A DNA stretch of 64,000 nt from Triglochin maritima (GCA_963682175.1 OY821782.1:27487741-27551740); one strand, 5' to 3'; shown: positions 33,036 through 43,395, counted from the first letter of the stretch. Translations and numbers: made by a program. The notes: generated by a model from the sequence alone, not told the origin.

Positions 33036-33770
33036 ATGGAATCCGAAATAGAATCCATGTATGATAATCAAGTGTGGAACTTGGTTGATCTTCCTCAAGG
33101 TAAAAAGGCCTTTCAAAATAAATGGGTTTTCAAGAGGAAGATGAACATGGATGGAAACTTGACAACCTACAAAGCAAGGCTTGTAGCAAAGGGTTTCACT
33201 CAAGTTCAAGGAATTGACTATGATGAAACTTTTTCACCAGTTGCCATGTTCAAGTCTATTCGGATAATGCTCGCTATTGTTGCATTTCATGATTATGAAA
33301 TATGGCAAATGGATGTCAAAACAGCGTTCCTTAATGGGAATTTGGAGGAGGATGTGTATATGGTACAACTTCAAGGTTTTGAAGATCCAAAGAATAGCGA
33401 GAAAGTATGCAAGCTTCAAAGATCCATTTATGGATTGAAGCAAGCATCAAGGAGTTGGAACAAACGCTTTGACGAGGAAGTGAAGAAGCTTCACTTCATT
33501 CAAAGTAAGGGAGAACCTTGTATATACAAGAAGGTTAGTGGAAGCCATGTAGTATTCCTAATCTTGTATGTCGATGACATATTGCTTATGGGAAATCATA
33601 TTCCTTTGCTTGAGCAAAGGAGAAGTTCATTGAAATCTGCATTTTCAATGAAAGATATGGGTGAAGCTCAATACATTTTGGGAATCAAGATATATAGAGA
33701 TAGATCCCGTAGACTCATTGGCACAGTCAACGTACATACATTGACAAGGTCTTGGAAAGGTTCAAGATGA
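33036..33770 (+). pseudogene. copia-B reverse transcriptase
   Basis: 244 open codons covering the RVT_2 domain: WNLVDLPQGKKAFQNKWVFK, YKARLVAKGFTQVQGIDYDE, QMDVKTAFLNGNLEEDVYM, IYGLKQASRSWNKRFDE and the catalytic LYVDDILLMGN (YVDD at 33567-33578). All core motifs look intact. The frame shifts near 33720-33750 (between RRLIG and YIDKVLERFKM). This makes cDNA from the element RNA inside the particle. Confidence 0.93.
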
Positions 33771-34561
33771 ACAACTCCAAAAAGGGCAGTGTGCCAATGA
33801 GTATGGGTGTGCAACTCAAGAAGTCTCAACGTGCGCAATCAGGTAAGGACTTAGAGTACATGAAGGATGTCCCTTATGCTTTGGCAATTGGGTCGATCAT
33901 GTACGCGATGACTTGCACAAGACCCGATGTCTCGTATGTGCTAAGCATGACAAGTCGTCACCAATCCAACGCAGGTCCTGAGCATTGGACTGCGGTCAAG
34001 AATATCCTGAAGTACCTTAACCGGACTAAGGATAAAATTCTTGTTTATAGAGGACAAAGGGAGTTGATAGCCGAAGGGTACTCGGATGCGAGTTTCATGA
34101 GTGATCCAGACGATAGAAGGTCGCAATGAGGATACGTCTTTCTTCTCAATGGTGGAGCTGTGAGTTGGCGTAGCTGGAAGCAAACCACTACGGCCGATTC
34201 AACCACCGCTTCAGAAGTAATGGCTGTCGCTGAAGCGAGCAAGGAAGGAGTGTGGATCAAGAAGTTCCTTGAAGAGCTTGGAGTAGTTCCCACGAGTGAG
34301 GGACCCATTGAGCTATTTTGCGATAATAGTGCATCTATCTCGCAAATCAAGGATCCTAGATCACACCACAAAGTAAAGTACATGGATCGTAAGTACTTCG
34401 TGACACGTGACCTCATCGACGAAGGCAAAATAAATCTATTATGGGTGGACACCAACAACAACACAACTGATCCATTCACAAAACCCTTATCCCAAGCCAA
34501 GGGCGAAATGCATTTCGAGTCCATGGGATTGAGGAACCATGTAGATCGGCTTGATGATTGA
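33752..34561 (+). pseudogene. copia-B RT thumb and RNase H
   Basis: Two open stretches, 33752-34129 and 34160-34561, separated by a single TGA at 34127-34129 (RRSQ-stop-GYVF). They include SIMYAMTCTRPDVSYVLSMT and the RNase H motifs GYSDASF, SWRSWKQTTTADSTTASEVM (the conserved ST/E region), LFCDNSASI and HKVKYMDRKYF. The frame ends RLDD-stop, normal for copia pol, 85 bp before the PPT and LTR. Confidence 0.92.
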
Positions 34562-34631
34562 TATGTAATGGGGTTTACCCTAGTTATTGTTGTTTTATAC
34601 ATTGAGTATGTATGTGAAAGAAAACTTTAAT

Positions 34632-34645
34632 AACAAGTGGGAGAT
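34632..34645 (+). promoter_or_regulatory. copia-B polypurine tract
   Basis: AACAAGTGGGAGAT lies directly before the 3' LTR. It is a common plant copia PPT form and fixes the LTR start at 34646. Confidence 0.9.
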
Positions 34646-36694
34646 TGAAGGGAATGTGTTCTAAAAGTTTTTCTTTTAAATGTCAATTATTATGAATTGA
34701 ATGAGAAATCATTTTGTTCCTTGTTTATGTTATTCGTCTTTTAGAAGTGTTAAGGAAGAGGCTCTTGGTCCGTAACCGTAGAACTCTAAAAGATATTGGT
34801 TTACATAAAACAAAAGATATTCGCAATCATGGTAACTAACATGGGACATTAATTACCGAGTTAAGATTGTCGTGTTGGTCATAGATCGTTGTAGCTCTAC
34901 AAGTGAGTGACAACTCAGGTACACAAAAAGAGGAAAATATTACTTTTGTATACTGAATAGACCTAATAAGTAAAACATTATAGAATTGTTTTTTCTGTGT
35001 CATTAATGTTTTACTGTGTCTTTGGTCCTTTGATATGAGACTTATATCCGATCACTTAAGAATTGCTTAATTAGACTAGTGTCTTGAACTATCGATAAGA
35101 GTAGTGTAAAGGCATTGGTTGGTTAAGTATGACTTTTGTTGGAGAAGATAGTTAGTCAAAAGATTATCATTGCCCCTCTTAATTAAGTGATGATATTAGT
35201 GGGCCCCTTGATAAAGTAAAGTTATAATGTGCACAATGTGATTTGAGTTAAGTCGCATATTTATAACTAGCTTAAAGAGATCAAGAAATGAATACTAATA
35301 CAAAGATGACACAATACTACTTTGTGTGTATTCTTAATATCATGAGGCAAGGGATGGACACAAGTGGTGCACTCCATCACTAAATGGATCGGGTTTTGGT
35401 TCGAGTGGAATTAAGACATCTAACTAATTGGGAGCTATAATGTGTAGCTAGATACCGCTTATAGCTTGTGATATTAAGCTCTTAATATCACTGCCAACTT
35501 AGTCTAGATCCTCCCATAGGTCACACCGCAAAAACCAGGAAACAAGAAGCTTGATTTTTGGTTCATATGATGTGTCGGGTTTCTTATAGAAAATATGACA
35601 TATGTGGTGAACAAGTAAAATCAATTATGTTGTAATATATATAACATAATTAGAATCATGATAAATTCATATGAGATGCATAAATTATGGGGTGCAATAA
35701 TTTATTGTTGCATAGGATAATACATTGCATAAGTTGTGAATTTGCTAAAACCCCCAAAAGTTCAAATTTTGTTGGAAATAAATCCAAAATTTGAAAAGGC
35801 AAAATCGGGTAAAAGTTCGGTAATCCGTTATGGTTCGGTCGACCGAAGGATATGTGGATCGGTCAACCGAACGTGGAACAGATAGTCATAGTTGATTGAT
35901 GGAACTTGACCAAAGTGCCTGGAATTCTGGATCGGTATTCCGAACCAGAAACGGTCGACCGAACAACGTCCAGTTCCGATATTTTCGGTTAACCGAAAGG
36001 CATTCGGTTATAGACAAGAATTAGTCCGATCGGTTAAGGAGAATTTTTCTCCTTAAGAATCGGTCATCCGTCTAATACTCGGTAAAACAATTGTGACATA
36101 TTTGGTTAACCGAGTGTGACTCGGTAAACCGAACTGCGATCGATTTTCTGCCTTTGATAATTAAGAGATTAATTTCATCAATGGTTGGATTAACTCCAAA
36201 CTTGGTCAAACGTTTTGTGGATGCATGTAATGCATTATGGAATTAGTTTGTCAGAGAAAATGTCAAGAAAACATGGGTTAAGAATAGCCATGATTGAGAT
36301 TAAGATTGGAGCCTATAAATAGGTCTTTATTCTCCCTAATTAAGATATAAGTTTTTGCTAATTCTTTTCTCTCCTAATTCACCACAAAAGGCCACGAAAA
36401 TTCTCTTAAATTCTAAGTCTTTGGACGGAGAAATCTCAGAGACTAAGGAAGAGGTTTGTAGCTAGATTCTAAGCTAGTTTGGTGATTGATTGGCTAGCTC
36501 CTTTCTCTCCAACCTTGTTTAGGGTTTCGGTGAACACTCGGAGGCATCCGGCGCAACGGGAAGCGACGATCGTCTTCCTCAACGTCTCTGAAACATCAAG
36601 AAGTTTTAGAGAACTTCTAGAAAATTGTAATTGATCCTTATTATGTATAAAATTTCGAAAAATATATATGCACAATTAAACATGAAATCCTACA
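34646..36694 (+). repeat. copia-B 3' LTR
   Basis: 2049 bp, TGAAGGGAATG to AATCCTACA, matching the 5' LTR almost base for base. The palindrome cluster recurs at 35830-36140 (TTCGGTCGACCGAA at 35834-35847) and the TATA-like CCTATAAATAGG at 36311-36322. Confidence 0.93.
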
Positions 36695-36699
36695 TTTTC

Positions 36700-36835
36700 T
36701 ACATGGACATAACACCTTTCCTTCGTTTCAAATATGTGCATTCTTTTGTGCAAACTCTGGAAATTTAGCAACTCTGTACTAATACTCATCACTCAATCGA
36801 CTTGCAAAAATCGAATTTTGATTCATTGTTATCTA
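36700..36835 (-). pseudogene. CACTA TNP2-type transposase, N-terminus
   Basis: The minus strand, from about 36828 downward, reads MNQNSIFASRLSDEY-stop-YRVAKFPEFAQKNAHI-stop-NEGKVLCPCRK. This fits the N-terminal transposase-associated domain of TNP2 proteins (RxSxEYxxGVxxFxxFA then CPCxxC). It leads straight into the copia-B insertion, and the second half of the domain resumes at 25329 with KCLNMFLRDVKEIKAHLF. Two in-frame stops make it a pseudogene. Confidence 0.85.
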
Positions 36836-37210
36836 CACAACAACACAAACACGTAATATAAAATGAACTTCAGCACCAAAAAACTCAATTTTGATTGAGA
36901 GTCCAACGTTTGAACATTGAAAATCTCCAACTCAACTTGCAAATGCGTTCTTTTGGCAACTAAAAATGTATTTGAAAAAAAATACCATTTGTAGACGAAT
37001 GGGGTTTCGACAAGATGATGGATGGTTGTCGGAGAGCGGCATGAGAGTCGGCGGGTCTACGAGCGTGCGGGGCTGCAGGGTGCTTGACGTGTTGAGGCTC
37101 GTACGTGCTGGGTTGCGAGGTGCTCGACGTAGTGAGGCTCCGGTGTGCTGGGCTGCAGGGGTGCGGGGTGGGTTGGATTTGAGATGGGTTATGGGGTGGA
37201 GGTATGCTCA
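36836..37210. other. CACTA noncoding DNA with a GC-rich patch
   Basis: 36836-36990 is AT-rich and upstream (in sense) of the TNP2 start. 37010-37200 is unusually GC-rich for this window, with short reiterated units (GTGCTGGG, GAGGCTCG/CGTAGTGAGGCTC). I see no credible gene: the ORFs here (36966-37277 plus, 36960-37211 minus) are Arg- or Pro/Ser-rich products of the composition. Confidence 0.4.
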
Positions 37211-37765
37211 AATAAAAATATTTCCGGTACTACAACAATTACAAATAAATATATATTCATTATTATATCCAAACTGATAATTTTTCAACTTGGCTTCATG
37301 ATTTTATTTAAATAATGAATAATATTACCTTCATGGAATGCACTGTTGTTAGCTTCTTCTAACTCCTTTTTCGACCCATCATTTTATGTATATTTACGAG
37401 TCTATCAAAATTACACAAAAGGTCGAAAGTTTTGCTCAAATATGCAATAATGAAATATTAGTGAACAAATTTAAATTAACTATACTTAAAGTAACTTACA
37501 ATTGAGCAATATTCTTCGATGATTTCCTCGGTTAATCTGATGCTAGAGGATCGAACCAATATGCACGTACTATTCGTATTGGGAACTAAAACGGCCAACA
37601 TCCAATGATCAATGTAAATCAATCATGTTAAATAACTTTATTAATCATTTAATACTAATATAACAAGTAATAGAAAATATAATGAAATACTTACGTCTCC
37701 CAATATGGTGCTAGATAAATCCTCTTCTCGCAATCACATAAGCTTGGTAATCTTTTGCGGTCTAG
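37211..37765 (-). pseudogene. Ulp1-like (C48) protease fragment, copy 1
   Basis: The minus strand gives IYLAPYWET (about 37700-37726) followed by a GT donor, an AT-rich intron-like stretch, then DHWMLAVLVPNTNSTCILVR (about 37535-37600) and LTEEIIEEYCSI. The HW-plus-hydrophobic signature before a PN/P turn is that of Ulp1/SENP-type cysteine proteases, whose His lies in this motif. Such domains are common in the accessory gene of plant CACTA and in some MULE elements. The Cys region was not found. A near-identical copy is at 39486-40035. Confidence 0.6.
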
Positions 37766-37770
37766 TGTCA

Positions 37771-37788
37771 TCCCAGGCAACGGCGCCA
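37771..37788 (-). promoter_or_regulatory. Primer-binding site (tRNA-Asp) of an A2 element
   Basis: The minus strand reads TGGCGCCGTTGCCTGGGA, one mismatch from the tRNA-Asp 3' complement, six bases from the LTR end at 37795. It shows that the adjacent LTR is a 5' LTR, yet the internal region stops almost at once against Ulp1-like sequence. Confidence 0.85.
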
Positions 37789-37794
37789 AAAACT

Positions 37795-39379
37795 TGATTG
37801 AATTAGTTATAATATCACAAGTGCACGACCGCGTTGAAGTAGTGGAAAGCACGGGTCGATCCACAGGGAGCGTGTACGAGTCAGATTCTCAATACTCGAG
37901 TGGGGAAAGAAAAGGATGATGAAGGTCGAAACTACACTACAATGCGAAAGAAGTCGGGAAAATAAGCAAAAAAACTAAACCCCTTAGGGGGTAGAGAAAC
38001 AACATGGAAATGAAAATGTGTGGTGTAGTGTGTGTTCAAATGTGCTCATTAAAACATGTCATACATGAAATCCATAAAACTCAAATTAAACTCTGCCTCC
38101 ACATAAAATAAGATAAAACTTTATCATTAAAACATACAAGACAATAATTGAAATGAAGCAAATATGTTCACATGTATAATGACTCAAATCCAACTATGTC
38201 TCCACATGAAATAAGATTTATCACAATCATTAAAACATACAAGACATTAATTTGGATAAAGCCAACATGAGCACATGCAAGCACATGTCTTGTTCCCCTC
38301 TTCCACTTCATCCTTATCCTAACCTCATCATTCCCCATAAAGTAGGCCTACTAATCTAAACATGTCCTAAGCTTCATTCAAGAGCATTAGCACATCAAAG
38401 ATAAGAGTGAAATCTCATTAGATGGTTATGGAAATCATGTAAAGCTCAAAGGATTAAGATTAACACACACTAATCCATCACATGACCAAATCACCTTCTT
38501 CTCCACCCCCAATGGGGATGGACTACTCTCTACTCATCTCTACACTAAAGAAAGCATAAAAACAACAACCCATAATGTAAATTACTAAAACAAGATTAAC
38601 CAAACAACAACATAAAAGAAATTGCATCTAAGTAAAGACACTAAAGTGTAGAACAAGAACAAAACTAGATTAAGAAACAAAAATATAAAATTTGCTCCTC
38701 TCCAACCCCCTTATTACACTACTATAACAGGAAACTACAACCAACTCTAATGGGGGGAGGAGGAAGAAGACTTGGAGAGGAGGAATTACAATGGTATTTA
38801 TAGAAGAAATAAGGGTTTGAATGGATCTGGGAGCAATCCGACGGTTGAACTTGATTTCTATAGGTTCTGGTGCACCCAATTTATCAAGGCCGAGCCACGA
38901 TTGAAATTGGAGAGCATTCAAACAAAATTGATCCGCCTATGGCAGATCCAAATCCGCAACTGCTGGATGTTTTGACTCTGATCCGCCCCATTTTCTCCCT
39001 GAAGCTTAAATTATGTATTGTTCACGTGGGGTGCACTCGTGGTCCGCTGGTTTGAACCCGTTTGTCTTTAATTGCCTAAATACTCCTCAAGATCATGGTT
39101 TTGAGGGATTTTTGCTCTTTAAATGTTTTCCATGCGTTCAGGTCGCTCTGGATTTCATCTGTGTCCTTCTTGATTTGCGATCCAGTCATTGCCCATTACA
39201 AATGGGTCAAGAAGTCTTCAATTCAGTCCATTCTTGTTGCATTCAAGTCCTTTTTGTTCCCTTTTCTATTCTTTATTACCTAACACCTGAAACACTACAA
39301 CAACAACTCGAGTAGCACAATATTGGGGTAAAATAACAGATATATAGCATGAATTTGATGCATGATATGCTACTAGTCA
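37795..39379 (-). mobile_element. A2 Athila-like 5' LTR without its element
   Basis: 1585 bp; plus view TGATTGAATTAG to GCTACTAGTCA, with the conserved block at 37815-37870. It matches the A2 LTR at 53030-54573 over its whole length. The primer-binding site at the low-coordinate end proves minus orientation. Everything past about 30 bp of leader is missing, so the rest of the element was deleted or lost by recombination. No matching 5-bp flanks are visible. Confidence 0.85.
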
Positions 39380-39485
39380 CCTAACATATAAGTTACACAT
39401 CGACGATACCTGTCGTAAATCTCCATCTTCCAATCCCAGATTGACTGTTTGTTTCATCTAAGTCATTATGTAGTAACCTCATTCA

Positions 39486-40035
39486 GTATTTCCAGAACTA
39501 TAACAATTACAAATAAATATATATTCATTATTATATCCAAACTGATAATTTGTCAACTTGGCTTCATGAGTTTACTTAAATAATGAATAATATTACCTTC
39601 ATTGAATGCCAAGTTGTTAGATTGTTATAACTCCTTTTTCGACCCATCATTTTATGTATATTCATGAGTCTGTCAAAATTACACAAATGGTCGAACGTTT
39701 TCCTCAAATATGCAATAATGAAATATTAGTGAACAAATTTAAATTAACTAAACTAAAAGTAACTTACAATTGAGCAATATTCTTTGATGATTTCCTTGGT
39801 TTATCTGATGCTAGAGGATCGAACCAATATGCACGTACTATTCGTATTGGGAACTAAAACGGCCAACATCCAATGATCATTGTAAATCAATCATGTTAAA
39901 TAACTTTATTAATCATTTAATACTAATATAACAAGTAATATAAAATATAATGAAATACTTACGTCTCCCAATATGGTGCTAGATAAATCTTTTCTCGCAA
40001 TCACACATAACATGAGCAATATTTAGCGGCCTAGT
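39486..40035 (-). pseudogene. Ulp1-like (C48) protease fragment, copy 2
   Basis: Repeats 37211-37765 in the same orientation with scattered differences, including IYLAPYWET and DHWMLAVLVPNTNSTCILVR; here the downstream frame has a stop (SSSIR-stop-TKEIIKEY). The right end of both copies reaches a GCGGYCTAGT motif: copy 1 then runs into the A2 leader, copy 2 into an S LTR at 40036. 39380-39485 between the A2 LTR and this copy is AT-rich DNA with no feature I recognise. Confidence 0.6.
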
Positions 40036-41334
40036 TGTTAGGATCGTAAGAGTCTCTAATTCTAATCACTTTTAATCTAATTACCTACTTGTTTAAGCAA
40101 TCAAGTTATGCACAGCGGAATTTAAACAAACAAGCAAGTAAGGAATAATACAAACCACAAGAAGTCGGGGGATTTTATAGAGGTTCGGAACCCCACCCGG
40201 GTCCTAGTCCTATCTTGCGAGCTCCGCTCACGACTTCACTAACCACTCCCCGTTCCGGTCCGGGAGAGAACTCCTATACAATCTTCAAGCTCGCGAACAA
40301 CCCTTGTCGAGCTTGGTTCCTCCTCTCAAAATCCGAGAGGGATGCTTCGGGCTTTCACCGAAACCTTTACTCTTCTTTGACAGCAACAAACTTGAGTGGG
40401 AAAATCACTCTCTAAACTTGAGCAGACTTGAGAAAGTTTGGAATTGATCTTAAGTGTGCAAATTTGAGGCTTGGAGTGTTTGGAAAGATCTCTCTAATGT
40501 AGGAGACAAATATGTGTGGGAGATTTGTGTTAAAATGTTTTTTACAACTCGTTATATAGGAATTAGAGAGAATAAAGCCATTGGGATTGATTGGGTATGA
40601 GTTGATGTAAGATGCACAAAACAGAAACTTGCAGGACACAATTCTGACTAAAAGCGGTCGACCGAAATGGGTATGTCGTTCGACCGTTTGGTCAAAATTA
40701 AGCTTTGACTTGAGTTCACTTAAGTTAACAGTTGAACGGGCCCAGGGGATAGGTCGACCGAATAAGTCCAGGCACTTCTGGGAGACCAAATTGTGTTGGT
40801 TCGGTCGACCACTAGGAAAGTTTCGGTCGACCGGATGTTTGGTAATTTTGGGGTATTTGGGAATAATACGACTACGACCGTTGGGTATAATACAACAAAA
40901 CAAACGGTCATGTGACACGTGTGAACGGTCGAACAAAAGGGTTTAAACGGTCGACCGTTTTTGTCCAGGCAGTTCAAGTATTGTTTAGGTGTTTTCAGGT
41001 TTTAGTTTGGATGATCTATTGAAGTCCAAATTATGTGAAATTTTGTGTGTGACTTCTATAGGGAACCTAGTGTGTGATTGAGTAGTTTTTAGCTCAAGTA
41101 TGCTCAATTACACAAGGTTCCTAAAGACTCAAAGAAATACAAAATACATGTCTTCAAATGAGCTTGATTACATGTCTTGACTTGATTTCCTTTCTTCCTT
41201 GAGTCTTGATCACCTGTAGAGGTTAGCACAAAGCAATATATATGCAATGCAACATGTGTGCTACTCTACATGACCAAAATTAAGATTAGGTTGATTAAAT
41301 CATCAAAACATAGATTAAGGCCAAAAAGCCAACA
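40036..41334 (-). repeat. S-family 3' LTR
   Basis: 1299 bp; on the minus strand TGTTGGCTTTTTGGCCTTAA to ATCCTAACA. It contains a cluster of GTCGACC palindromes at 40650-40960, including the perfect 16-bp AAACGGTCGACCGTTT (40945-40960). Sequence near 40180-40370 resembles the 3' halves of the S LTR pieces at 765-930 and 24600-24740. Confidence 0.85.
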
Positions 41335-41352
41335 ATCTCCCCCTTTTTGATG
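41335..41352 (-). promoter_or_regulatory. SIRE-type polypurine tract
   Basis: The minus strand reads CATCAAAAAGGGGGAGAT immediately before TGTTGGC. This is the characteristic 3' end of SIRE/Maximus-lineage copia elements and gives the family assignment. Confidence 0.9.
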
Positions 41353-41987
41353 ATGGCAACCAATATCTTAACTATAGCTTAATACATGGAATTTTTATAT
41401 GTAAACTATGCATATTAATGCTCCCCCTATGGATGTGCATAGATTTTGTACATTTAGTACTCAAATTCCAAGTTACCCCCTTAATTATCTCTCCACCTTT
41501 GACATCCATCAAAAATGATATTTATAAAAGAAAAAAATTATACGATTTGAGTTCAATGTGGATGTCTTGTAATGAAGTCGCTCCCCCTAAATTTTGTACT
41601 TCATTACTCTAAGAAAATGATATTCATTAAGCTCCCCCTATCGATATGAATATGAATTGTCAATTAAGTTCATTTCTATTTCTCCCCTATTAACATCAAG
41701 CAACTATGACAATTATAGCATGTGATGTTGTTTACATTTCCCCTTTTACATCCATTTAGAAAATTTGACTCTAAAACTATGGATGTTATTCAAGTTTAAT
41801 ATTTGCAATGAATGGATAAAAGATATGTCAATTAAGCATATAACCTAGACTAGAACTAATTTTATCGAAAAATTTAGATAGGAAATTATACCCACTTGAT
41901 GCTTGAATTGGTTCTATCCATCCTTCAGTGATGCAACCGACTTTGAATTCGACTATTAAGCTCGCCCGGTCACCACCGATTTCTCCC
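41353..41987 (-). other. S-element internal sequence joined to the 3' end
   Basis: AT-rich DNA between gag and the PPT. Several CCCCTAT/ACTCCCCC runs on the plus strand (41420, 41580, 41630) are purine-rich in sense. A short frame (EGWIEPIQASSGYNF, about 41875-41920) follows gag. I see no pol motif; roughly 4 kb expected in an autonomous relative is missing. Confidence 0.55.
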
Positions 41988-43349
41988 TTAAGCACTTACA
42001 AGTGTAGATTTAGGTGCCCAAACAACTTTGGGTCCTTGAATGTTAGCTTTGGGAACCCAAACCATTTTGGTTTTAGGAGAGGCATCGCGGATCAATCCAC
42101 CAAAACCAGCCCGCTGATTCGAGAGAGACCCGTCCGCCCACACACTTGAGGAACTATGCTTTACAACTAAGTGCTTTCCATTTAAGGTTGTATAGGATGC
42201 ATGGTTTTTCAATTTAGCATTGTATCCTAAACCATGTTTTTGCAAAGATTGTCTTTGACTTCCTAATAGCATGTTAAGCATCTTAGTTCCATGTGTGAAC
42301 CTTTCTAAATCTTTTCTTAATTGCACATTGCAAGCTTGAAGATCTAGTTGTTCACAATCTATAGGTGTTGCTTTTAATTTATCAAGAGTTGATGCACTAT
42401 TTTCAAATTTAGCAAGCACCTCATTTTTCTCATTCATGCATGTTTCAATTTGGCTTTAGAGATCTTTGATTAGCTTTCTAGCATTCTTATTTTTATCACA
42501 AATGATCTCATATTGTTTAACTAAGTCATGAAATCCATTTTGAATCTCATCATGTGTATAGGTTTCTTCATTAACACTAGAATGTGAGCTATCACTATAA
42601 TATGACTTAGTTGAGCATGAATTACTAGAACAAGAGTTAGATTGTACCTCACTTTGATCATCTTCAATAGCCATGAAGCATGAGTAAGCCTCCTCTCTTC
42701 TACTTTGCAAGGAAGGCGACGATGATGATGGTGATGAAGAATCATCCCATGTAGCCTTGTGTGCTTCCTCCTTCCTTTCTCTTCTCTTGCTCTTTTCCTT
42801 CTCTCTTCTCCTCTCCCTTCTCTCCTTTTTCTTCTCCCCTTCTCTTCTATCATTTTCACTCTCTTCCTTCTCCTTCTTCTTTTCACTCTTTTCACTTCTT
42901 CTACCTCTTTTTTCATTCTTTTCTTCTTTATCCTTCTTGAGGTATTTGAAGAAGTCTTTTGCTAGGACTTCAATGTCCTCATCTTCTACACTCCTCCTTG
43001 GTTGGTCGATATTTGCATGTAATCCCAAGGTAGGTTTGTTCTTTGCAGCTTCCTTCTCCTTTCGATGGTTGATTTGAAGTTCATGCGCCATCAAGTTTCC
43101 AACGAGTTCCTCCATCTTTAGTTTTGAAAGATCATGCGCCTCTTCAATTGCGACGACTTTATCTTCCCAATCGATGCTAAGTGACCGGAGGAACTTCCGT
43201 GTCATCTCTCCATTGATTTTTCTTCCAAGAACCAACAGAGAGTTAGTAATATCGGTGAAGCGAGTGTTCATTTCGCTTATGTCCTCACCGATTTGCATAG
43301 AAAATATTTCATATTTATGCATGAGGAGACTAAGGATGTAGATTCTACA
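41988..43349 (-). pseudogene. SIRE-like copia gag (N-terminus missing)
   Basis: Frame 42456-43322 reads LLMHKYEIFSMQIGEDISEM, TRFTDITNSLLVLGRKINGE, FLRSLSIDWEDKVVAIEEAH and DLSKLKMEELVGNLMAHELQ, a typical UBN2 copia gag. A highly charged KEK/RRE-rich coiled-coil-like stretch follows (about 42750-42960), then acidic Ser-rich sequence. Frame 41988-42437 continues with MLNMLLGSQRQSLQKHGLGY and a C-terminal VWVPKAN ... VWAPK pair. A stop between the frames is at about 42454. The usual CCHC knuckle expected between these parts is not clear. The 5' end breaks off at the inverted repeat 43331-43395. Confidence 0.82.
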
Positions 43350-43395
43350 TTTTTTAAATGATAACTATATTTCAATTGTAGAATCTACATCCTTA
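43331..43395. repeat. Perfect 19-bp inverted repeat (hairpin) at an element junction
   Basis: TAAGGATGTAGATTCTACA (43331-43349) and its exact reverse complement (43377-43395) are separated by a 27-bp AT-rich loop. The left arm belongs to the S gag frame; beyond the right arm the sequence is CACTA ORF2. It looks like a fold-back copy made at a rearrangement breakpoint. Confidence 0.9.

Larger units (their letters stand above)
25330..36694 (+). mobile_element. copia-B retrotransposon, structurally complete
   Basis: Ty1/copia element with 5' LTR 25330-27376, initiator tRNA-Met primer-binding site, leader, gag-protease-integrase-RT-RNase H in copia order (28890-34561), PPT and 3' LTR 34646-36694. 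An A1 solo LTR (30394-31950) interrupts integrase; without it the element is about 9.8 kb. Flanks CTTTC (25325-25329) and TTTTC (36695-36699) fit a target duplication with one change. The LTRs agree closely over their length (scattered single-base differences by eye). It sits inside a CACTA TNP2 gene. Lineage within copia not resolved by eye. Confidence 0.95.
40036..43349 (-). mobile_element. SIRE-like (S) copia element: gag and 3' LTR only
   Basis: Minus-oriented remnant: 3' LTR 40036-41334, PPT 41335-41352, a short 3' internal stretch (41353-41987) and the C-terminal two-thirds of gag (41988-43349). The 5' LTR, primer-binding site, N-terminal gag and all of pol are absent; gag passes into 3' sequence without protease, integrase or RT. 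A possible target half-site CTAGT precedes the LTR (40031-40035). Confidence 0.8.

Noticed and set aside
36960..37277. Arg-rich 103-codon and Pro-rich 83-codon ORFs
   Set aside because: Overlapping on opposite strands in a short GC-rich patch, with no recognisable family.
37771..37788. tRNA gene (tRNA-Asp-like sequence)
   Set aside because: Only the complement of the tRNA 3' end is present, next to an LTR; no cloverleaf around it. It is a primer-binding site.
40215..40936. 66- and 174-codon ORFs in the S LTR
   Set aside because: They lie within the LTR, overlap on both strands and carry no conserved residues; the palindromes create open frames.
42521..43077. Lys/Arg-rich minus ORF and Leu/Phe/Ser-rich plus ORFs
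   Set aside because: Other frames of the charged region of S-family gag; the UBN2 gag frame explains the DNA.
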